Source: Kingdonia uniflora
Lineage: Eukaryota > Streptophyta > Magnoliopsida > Ranunculales > Circaeasteraceae
Reading direction: 5' to 3'
Length of the DNA stretch: 64,000 bases
Assembly (NCBI GenBank): GCA_014058105.1
Contig: JACGCM010000786.1
Span: 930,001-994,000 of the forward strand
Position 1 is the stretch's first letter. The number at the start of each line of letters is the position of its first letter. Positions 56,401-64,000 of this stretch are shown in pieces. The notes under the pieces were generated by a model, which ran no database searches, was not told the origin of the DNA, and worked only from the letters and a program-made list of their open reading frames with translations. Both the position numbers and the translations under genes were made by a program.

Positions 56401-59025
56401 ATTTTAAGAGAAGATGAGATAGGGTAATATTTCGTCATAGTCATTCATTTTTTGAAGTTTTTCAACATCTCATCAAGTTCGGTGGAAATAATCCAGACCT
56501 TATTGTTGGAGAGTATAATAGGAATAGGAAACTCCTAATTCTAGTGTTTGAGAGTATAGTAGTATTAAGAGTGATCTAGAATTAGGAGTTTCCTATTCCT
56601 AAACTCTTAGTTCTAGATCACTTCTAATACTACTATACTCTCCAACACTTATTTCTGTAAATTCAGCCACGCACATCCTAAACGTATATGTTTATAAGAG
56701 AAAAAGGCTGGGATAAAAACCAACGAGGGCTTGCTCAGTTGGAAGGGCTACTATTTGGAAAACCGAGATGTCCTGGGCTCATTCCCAACACAAGCAGCTT
56801 CCAATTCAAAAAAACAAAAAAATTGGGATGAAGGGAATAACTTTTATACCGGTAGTTACATTAGAGATGAAACTCGACAAACTGTTACAGATATGCAGAG
56901 CCTTATCTAAAATGTCTCAAGTAAGCTTAGAAAATCATGCTTTATCCATCCGTTCTATATTTATCCAGTTAGTTTTACCAAAACAAAGAAAGCTAATTAT
57001 TTTTTAACTCTGTTCTTATCTCCATAACGCATGTCCACACGGGTCTTCCTCTCTGCAGTTTCCTTGTAGTGTATCATGTATTGCCATATTGGTGTTCATT
57101 CTTAATTTTCTTATGAATGTGTTCATTCTAATTTTGCATTTCCTACTCTTGCTAGTCGCCACCAAGCCTTCTCTGTTACACTAAGGTGTTTCTTTATTGG
57201 CAAATGTTCAGCTCTATAAGCTTACAGCACTCAAAAGTATACTTTTACTCTACCACGTCATTCTAATTTTGCCTTTCCTACTCTTGCTAGTTGCCACCTA
57301 GCCTTCTCTGTTCAACTAAGGTGTTTCTTAGTTGACAAATGTTCGGCTCTATAAGTGTACAAGACTCAAAAGTACACGTTTTCTCTACCACGTGGCTCAA
57401 ATTCTATGAGCAATATCCTCGTTTATCATTGTGTTCTTGTGGTCAATGAACCAAGAACATGAAAGAAAATCAAAGACTCCATACAGCCCTCTGTAGTTCT
57501 ACCGCACCCTTTTAGCATTCTTCTTCTGGTCCTTGACTCTATTTCCTTCATATAACTATTTCCTCCAAACACCTGTCACTCTCTTTGATTAAGACTTTCT
57601 GGAAAGTAGTCATCCAAGATTTTGTGGAAAGTGACTATAAGCTCCTGAACTCTTCTCCAAAAAAAAACCACACCCTCTCAATACTCAATGCTTTCCCGGT
57701 TAAATAACATAGCTAAAACATGTTCTTCTTTTAAGATTACATAGAAGGTGGAGATAGACCGTAAGAGCGACACATATATTTGGGCAACCTCGATCCAAAG
57801 TCAATCTCTGTCTCTTGTACTAAAATGTTGGTATCAGGAGACCACAGATGCAATAACAAGATAAAGAATGCCATAGTCATATGTTGAAATATATAGTACG
57901 ACAGTTGAGGTTAGGCCTTGCTCCCATCCAACTTGTTGGAGACAAGGTTTTATTGTCTTTATTGTAATAGCAAATGAAATACCAAAAGAGTAATTCAATA
58001 AAAGTCAGATTTATATATATTAACTGACATCCTGTCAAGTTGGCGTGGCCAGTCCCAACCAAAAGTAGTATGATACCGACTGAAAACATGGCTAACTTTA
58101 ATTTGCAGAAACAACAAACCTTGAACAGCTGAATTCCCTATTAGTTCAAAACACTCTGTGATTGGATCCTCGGGAAGGAATCTAACATATGGCTGGCATG
58201 TACCCCTACATAAACAAGCCTTACATTAATATTTAAACTAGAAACAAGTAGATAATATTATTTCCTTAGTCCAATTAAAAATTAGAGATATTTTGACTGA
58301 CCCCCACTATATGATTGAAATTAGACTTACACGCCCAAAGTTCACCCCAATCTTTGTAAGGGTTCTAATCTTACTTTCTATTACATTGTGGGGTGAAAGT
58401 CAAATGCCCATACAATTATCAGCAAATAAGGAACTAAGTTAAATTTCAAAAGAGAAAGGGATATATATCTAGCTTCAATCATATAATGGGGGTCGAAGTG
58501 AAAATATCCCTAAAATATATATAGAAGGAAGAAACTCACAGTCGATGGAGAAAAATAACTGCATATCCGGCCTTAAGAAAATACCTGCAATGGTACTCAG
58601 AAACTTATTTGCAGATACTGAGTTACAGTATGATTTTATTCAGAAACAAATATTAAGACGTCTATACTCTGTAGAAATTGCTCCTCGATGACCTGAACTA
58701 AAGTTATCAATGAAGCGAACACATCGTTGCTCCAAAGGAACGGTTGTACCACCAGAAGTTACACAAACAAGCTTTCTACGTCTTCCATTTCCTGCCAATA
58801 AATCTCAAAATCAAAATTTATAAAGCATAAACAACTAAGCATTTCTAATATCAAAATGAGAATGACTTTCATGCCTGATGATATAGACAAGTTCAGCTCT
58901 ATAAATTCTTTTAATTTTTGTGCAATACTGAACTCATCTTTGAGAGGCGGGGCTGAATCGAAAAATGACTTGACGCTTGTGTCCATGGTTTCTTCTGGGG
59001 CTCCTAATCCATTTCTATAATCCAT
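53410..59025 (-). CDS. PPCS: Phosphopantothenate-cysteine ligase (CoA biosynthesis)
   Basis: Second step from phosphopantothenate to coenzyme A: joins 4'-phosphopantothenate to cysteine with nucleotide hydrolysis, probably in the cytosol. Nine exons join in frame to 324 residues: 58875-59025, 58668-58791, 58540-58584, 58120-58205, 55977-56029, 55809-55868, 54977-55078, 54251-54370 and 53410-53643. Family signatures: [11 protein letters not shown] near the start, [20 protein letters not shown] then [12 protein letters not shown] (nucleotide-binding loop), [68 protein letters not shown]. Length is close to Arabidopsis PPCS (317). The start ATG at 59025 follows a likely 5'-UTR splice acceptor. 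Frame conservation needs exon 1 to end at 58875 with a GC donor; other introns are GT-AG. Intron 4 (2090 bp) holds a SINE, a palindromic element and a tandem duplication. Confidence 0.95.
54695..54711. repeat. (CA)n microsatellite in PPCS intron 7
   Basis: About eight CA repeats in the intron. No other feature. Confidence 0.9.
56504..56647. mobile_element. 144-bp palindromic element with TGTTGGAG ends
   Basis: Starts TGTTGGAGAGTATA and ends with its complement TATACTCTCCAACA. It is flanked by a perfect 5-bp duplication CTTAT (56499-56503 and 56648-56652). Internal inverted repeats include GAATTAGGAGTTTCC and the TAGTAGTATTA motif. The termini match the element at 24438-24607 over the outer 8 bases, but the interiors differ. 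It lies in PPCS intron 4. Confidence 0.88.
56718..56823 (+). mobile_element. tRNA-derived SINE in PPCS intron 4
   Basis: A-box-like TTGCTCAGTTGG is followed by a degenerate B box (GGGCTCATTCCC) and an A-rich tail. It is flanked by a 9-bp duplication with one mismatch: TGGGATAAA at 56709-56717 and TGGGATGAA at 56824-56832. The 106-bp length is right for a plant SINE. Confidence 0.72.
57123..57392. repeat. 135-bp tandem duplication in PPCS intron 4
   Basis: Two copies, 57123-57257 and 57258-57392, about 88-90 percent identical by eye. Both begin TCATTCTAATTTTGC and end CTCTACCACG. Confidence 0.95.
57393..58119. other. PPCS intron 4, exon-4-proximal part
   Basis: AT-rich intron with C/T-rich stretches. 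No element is defined and open frames here are short and unrecognised. Confidence 0.4.
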
Positions 59026-59053
59026 CACGAAAATCTAGAGACAAGACATATTC

Positions 59054-59953
59054 CTGTGAGAACTTTAAAATCGACCAAAAATGGCAAGATTAGAAGAAGA
59101 AAAAATTCACCCTAAACTATCAATAAACTTATCAAGAGAATATCGAAAAGAAAATTGCATAAACCAATAGGATATACAGGCAAAAATAAGACATGGAGTA
59201 AGAATTGGGGCACGAAAATAAAATTACAACAGGATCTAGAAAAAGTTATCCAGCAAAAGAAGGTTCTATATGAGCATCTTCAATTATCTATAAGAGATAG
59301 AGAGAGGGTAAAATTATCTTCAAACGTTACTGCTTAGTTTCATTTTCAGGCGAGAGTGAAAGACAACAGACTTTTTTCATAGCTTTTATTATGAGACATC
59401 TCCATTTATTTCAAGGTGTATGCCAATTAGGAAAAATGGAAGTTTATGCAAGACACTCCCAGTGACATCCCTTGCAAAGGAAGCCTACATCTCAAGCTCA
59501 ATGTCTTGAACTAGTACGATTATCAGTTTGATAAATCCTAGATAGCTCTCTATATCTACAAAGCATGGTTAGAGAAAGCCACTATCAAAACGCGAGTACA
59601 CACACATTGTACATAAATCTTACCTAGCAAATAAAGTTGCTATAATCTAAATGAGCTAACACTAACATAAACACATAGATATCAATACTCAAATCTCAAT
59701 AGTATTCAAGTCAAACCTATTAACTGATTTAGTATCAAATAAAGAAACCCATATATAAAAAACTAAAATCCTAAATTACCCATAAATCTAACAACAACAA
59801 AAACAACCCAAACACAAATTTCCATTCATTCTAACAAAAACCCAATTGAAATAAAACCCTAACAATCATACCCAATTCTCTCTAGAGCACCACAGATACT
59901 CAAACAGTAACCATAGAACCAAATATATACTTAAAGCAATCAAAAAATCTTAC
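59054..59953 (-). other. Probable 5'-UTR intron of PPCS
   Basis: On the minus strand a good donor (TTGTGG|GTAAGA, exon side ending 59954) and an acceptor (TTCTCACAG|GAATATG, exon side starting 59053) bracket 900 bp just upstream of the PPCS ATG. Family proteins do not extend upstream, so this would be a leader intron. It is inferred from splice signals only. Confidence 0.5.
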
Positions 59954-61918
59954 CCACAAGTAGTGCCCAAATAACAACAAAAGATTGGGATTCAGAATTG
60001 TCTTCTGGTTTGTCTATTAAAGGTGAATTTGGGTTGAAATTCAAAGTTGGTTTTGTTTCATCAAGAAATTAAAAAGATTGGATTTTTATATCCGTTGGTA
60101 GCAATGCAATGGTGGTTGGTTCCCGCGCTAGTAGTGGTAGTAGTAGTAGTAGTAGTAGTGCTGGATATACATTACAAGGTTCCGGGAGATTTGAATGCTA
60201 TTGTTGTAGTTTGTACCTTCCTGAAGTTGAAATCATGACTTCAAAATCTCCAAATTCTCATCAATATATCGTTTCTGCCCCTATACTAAATACATTCGGT
60301 CTAAAAGCATTAATAGTATTGGTTACTCAAGAGATATTGGTGGCTGGAAGACAGAATTCTAATGGATTGTCAACAAAGCTACTGCTGATTTAACTAAGGG
60401 ATTTTCCATATACATTATTCTCTTTTATATTAGTTGAAAATTGGAAACAAGGGATTTTCATATTAAAGATTTGAACTTTGACCTGGGGAACTCCATTTAG
60501 ATGACCCCATTTCATAAAACATGTAATTGTGATTGATTTCTAAACTTGTGCACTCGGATCAAACTACTAACTTCTAAGAACACAAATTCAAACAAACAAA
60601 CTATCATAAACAAAGCAGATTCATAGAGAGTACTTACAACATCTTTTCTAAACAAAACGGCATATAAGTTGCAGATGGAACTCTAACAATTGGAGCATCT
60701 TTCCTAAGTTTCTTTTTTCCCATATAAAGTACATAGTAGGGGTGTCCAAAATTCAAATTTTTCTAGATATCCAATTCAGTTAAACTACTATTGGCAACAT
60801 TCCCACTTAATTCCAATGAACCCCAGACTGAAAAAAATCCCATTTCTATCAAAATTCACCACAAACCAATCAAACAACTACCACACAAACCAAATTCACC
60901 ACAAACAAGCAACATAGTTAAACCTCTTATAGTAATCACCATCAAATCACTTCAATTGAAACATAATCTTGAATTCAACAAGTTATAAGTACCTGAAAAG
61001 AGAGATTTCTTTCCCCTGGAGAGGGAACTAAGGACCTGTTTGGCAACCAAGCAGCTTGATTATCGAAATTAAATCCGAATTATTATTGTTGTTGTGTGTT
61101 TTGGTTTGTAGAGTTGTTGAAGGAGATTGGGGTTCGTTCGGGGAGGAGTTGTGGGTGGAGAAGAAATGATATTTTGTTTTCGTAATTTTTGATATCAATC
61201 AAGGGCAGTTTGGGGCGAAAATATACACTCAGACTACTCAAATCCTCGACTCAGCTGACTTATTGGATCTGAATCTGAGTCTGAGACTGAGTTTTTAGAC
61301 GTTTTATCTGAGTCTGAGTTTGTCTAAGTGAAAAAACAAATACCACTAACTCTCTTCACTCGGACCAAATCACTGACTTCACTCAGACTCAGACCTGAGT
61401 CTGACTAAGTGAAAAAACAAACGCTATCTAAGACAGAGGAGAGGAAGAGGAGTTTGAAACATGGAATTTAGATAATGTTGGGGGTATTTAGGGAATTGTA
61501 AAGAATTTGGACTTCCTAAAATACCCATAAAAGTTGTGGGTTGAACTTCTATTTATACCCACTATTTCATCAATTAATTACGATGGAGATGTATTTGTTA
61601 TGGGATTTGGAATAGACTAAATGGGGGTACTTTAGAATTAAATAAATTGGGATAATAGATGACATAGCCCTTATGATATTTATTGTTATAACCTAAACCA
61701 TCAATTTTCCTCAACATGTGTAGGGTTGTGTGATTAATAGCCGAAATTGATTCTCATTGCATAGTTGTTCCTTTAGTATTATAGATTTGTGGTAGTCAAG
61801 GGGAAGAAAAGACTCTGTCATAGAACAGTCGAAAACATTTTTTTCAAGCTCTGTTGTTTGGTACTTTAGCAATCAATAATATATATTGTACACAGACAAC
61901 AGTCCACTTCAGCTATAA
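59954..61918. other. PPCS upstream region
   Basis: Likely PPCS 5' UTR and promoter near 59960-60150, then intergenic sequence. A (TAG)n/(AGT)n microsatellite lies at about 60128-60160. Related GAGTCTGAGT and TAAGTGAAAAAACAAA motifs recur at about 61270-61430 and may belong to a small repeat element starting near the CCTGTTTGGCAACC at 61036, but ends were not resolved. No gene is recognised. Confidence 0.4.
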
Positions 61919-62385
61919 GAGCATCTCCTAAAGTGCCTTACGCTTTCCAAGGTGGCACAGGATTATCGAGCTCCAATAACACCTCACTGACTAGGATTTT
62001 CAACTCAAAAAGCAAGGTTGAGCCTTGCTTTCCAAGACTCAACCTTGTTTTCGTACGGGCAACCAAGTGTTGGGCGTCTGTTTGATTAGTGTTTTCTAAT
62101 CGGGCGCCCAATTATATATTTTATTTTATTTTTCAAATCGGGCGCCTAATATTATTATTATTATTTATTTATTTTAAGAATTCAAATCGGGCACCTAACG
62201 ATTAGGAGAATTATGAAATTTTGTCTTAAAAAAAAAAAAAAAAAAACAAGCGCCCAACAGTTAGGCACTTATTAAAAAAAAAAAAAACAAACAAACAAGT
62301 GAGGTACTTTTTGGAAGAAATAGAGTCTCGCTCACTTGGATTTTTTTATTTTTTTTTTAACCGAGTGAGGTACTTTGGGGATCCT
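61919..62385. mobile_element. MITE-like element with GCGCC-motif core
   Basis: The left end GAGCATCTCCTAAAGTGCCTTAC and the complement of the right end (AGGATCCCCAAAGTACCTCAC) form imperfect terminal inverted repeats next to TAA on both sides, as in PIF/Harbinger-type elements. The interior repeats TCGGGCGCC-like motifs at about 62100, 62140 and 62187 and an inverted GGCGC-type motif near 62250, with A-runs between. Confidence 0.6.
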
Positions 62386-62729
62386 TAACTGAAATTTTGG
62401 TACTTGAGGGACCAAGTATAAATAGAACACGAAGTCCAACTTTCCGCAATTTCATGAATGACCTTTGTATTTCATTTATGTGATTCCTGTAGTAGCAGCA
62501 CAACTCACTGCACAATTTCGTGTAAATTTCTACTCTGTAAAACTGTCACTATATTTTTGCTATGAGGGGCAAGCTTTTATTAGTGAGCATTACCCCCTAT
62601 GTATCTGTCATCTGCCCGACAGATTGAACCTGTAAATTATTTCCTGATGTTCTCTCCTTCACTCAGTTACCAAGGGAAGAAAGAACATATTCTGTACAGT
62701 ACACTATGATATATAATCTTTCCTATGAA

Positions 62730-62843
62730 TCAAGGCCCTCGTGATGGGGATGAACAATTTGATGGATCCCTCTGTAAGAGCACGTCGTGATTAATGGACG
62801 CCAACTGGGATAAGTTCTGCAAAGAAGATTTTCATCAGAGAGA

Positions 62844-62875
<32 letters not shown>

Positions 62876-63824
62876 TGCATACCTTAAAAGAGAAATTAAT
62901 CAATGAAAGATCGAAGGAAGAATAATTAAAGTCGGTCAAGGCACCACATTCATCCATCTGAAAAGCCAATTACAGAAGCATATATCAAGCTGTGTTAACT
63001 TTTAAATAATTCCTATGGAATTTGGGGTTACAACATATCCGTCTGATATCAGGTAACGAGGTCCATAAATTGCAATGACGCGAGAAACATAATTAAAATT
63101 TTCAATTTAGTTCTTAAGTAAACAAATCAATAGTTTAGCAATATATCCACATATCTCAATTCAGGAACAAGATATTCTGATAATGGTATACGCACATCCG
63201 CAAAAGTCAAAGCCAATGAAGTAATACTACGGCCACAACTAAACTAATTACTTCAAGGGCGTAAGGGATGGTATGAGTATATTGTAGTGCCAATCCGCAA
63301 TGCCATTCAGAGGGCCAAGTGCATGAGAATCTGTCTATTTCTTACGGCTACAAGGAGGAACTGTGGGTGAATTCAGTGGCAGTTTCATACTGAAATTTGG
63401 GTAAAATAGAGAGATTGAAGCCAATTAGCAAAGGAGAAACATGTTTGAAGAAAGGTTTAGTCCTGCAATATTTTATTCTTTGCAACAGTGAATCCATTAG
63501 GCTATTATCCCGTAAGAGTAGGCTAGTATTGTAAATAATGTTAAATGTGTGTGCTCTGGGATTATTATTTCTTTAATATATGTTCTTTAGTGTTTGTGAT
63601 AAATCCTATTTTCAATATTCATAGCTTCCAACGTCCCACAGGAAGAAAAAAGACTTTGATTTTTTTTAATTAAGTTTCATGGATGCAGCATTTACCTCTC
63701 CAGAATTCGAGCAAGAAGAGGCAGAATCACTACAATGCTCTTGTATTCCATTAGAAATTTGAGAAAACCGCGACAGAAAGTAGCTTGTATCCTCAGCACT
63801 GTCAGGGTTTGGCACAAATACAGC
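62730..63824 (-). CDS. IRE4: IRE4-like AGC protein kinase, C-terminal exons (partial)
   Basis: Last three coding exons of a plant IRE-family serine/threonine kinase (AGC group, MAST-like); the kinase domain lies beyond the right edge. Exons 63696-63824 (43 codons), 62883-62957 (25 codons) and 62730-62816 (28 codons plus TGA) all join in phase 0. The first begins AVFVPNPDSAEDTSYFLSRF, the AGC C-terminal-tail motif that follows the kinase domain. The last two encode MDECGALTDF, DLSLINFSFKNLSQLASINH and a short Ser/Pro tail. NFSFKNLSQLASIN is the signature C-terminus of IRE, IREH1, IRE3 and IRE4; the DTSYFLSRF and SINHDVLLQ forms favour IRE4 from memory. IRE itself acts in root hair elongation; function of this paralogue is not shown here. 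A (GA)n tract at 62840-62875 lies in the last intron. Confidence 0.85.
62839..62876. repeat. (GA)n microsatellite in last IRE-like intron
   Basis: About 18 GA units with one interruption inside the 66-bp intron 62817-62882. It takes up over half of a very short intron, so its length could affect splicing. Confidence 0.9.
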
Positions 63825-64000
63825 CTACAAATATATAAAAGAGGTTACGGGAGAAATTCATAAATAAGAATGCTTTACCAAAGCTACTATATGTTTATAT
63901 TAGAGATGTCAATCTCTCTATTTTAATAAATAGGGATATCTCATGCCCCCAAAAAAATGGAAAACGCATGGGAACAGCAAAGGAGCCAAGGACTGCATAG
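63825..64000 (-). other. IRE-like gene, intron at right edge
   Basis: AT-rich sequence upstream of the 63696-63824 exon. No exon of the kinase domain is recognised before the window ends. Confidence 0.5.

Overview
This is plant nuclear DNA. The genes have GT-AG introns and their products belong to angiosperm families. The long introns and gaps are AT-rich and full of retroelements and small DNA transposons. The proteins look eudicot. The large TE-laden introns would suit a big-genome lineage, but I cannot name the species from sequence alone. I joined exons by hand from reading frame, splice sites and family conservation. Five genes are complete in the window and a sixth enters at the right edge.

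Left part, all minus strand: a four-exon cytochrome P450 of the CYP72 clan, most like CYP715A (1189-5031); a four-exon INDETERMINATE-DOMAIN C2H2 transcription factor (5709-8231); and a 13-exon U2AF large subunit (10457-17101). U2AF diverges from the molybdenum-cofactor gene CNX1 across a 2.05 kb spacer. That spacer holds an LTR-like block and a 68-bp minisatellite that ends about 200 bp before the CNX1 start codon.

Middle part, plus strand: CNX1 (19150-50761) has 13 coding exons for a 664-residue two-domain MoeA-MogA fusion spread over 31.6 kb, only about 6 percent of it coding. Intron 1 carries a decayed antisense LINE, itself hit by a SINE and a solo-LTR-like element. Intron 5 carries a second antisense LINE, internally deleted and split by a hAT-type non-autonomous element with a recognisable 8-bp target-site duplication. 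Intron 9 holds an LTR/primer-binding-site fragment. Intron 12 holds a dead antisense hAT transposase and an inverted-repeat element. The CNX1 reading frame is nevertheless unbroken.

Right part, minus strand: phosphopantothenate-cysteine ligase of coenzyme A synthesis (53410-59025, nine coding exons, first intron apparently GC-AG) lies tail-to-tail with CNX1. The last three coding exons of an IRE4-like AGC kinase (62730-63824) run off the right edge.

The genes are housekeeping or developmental and do not form an evident cluster. CNX1 and the CoA ligase both make pterin or pantetheine cofactors, but their proximity is probably chance. I found no new multi-gene system. The most unusual material is structural: the minisatellite in the CNX1 promoter region, the nested insertions with readable target-site duplications, and two small palindromic elements with LTR-like ends.
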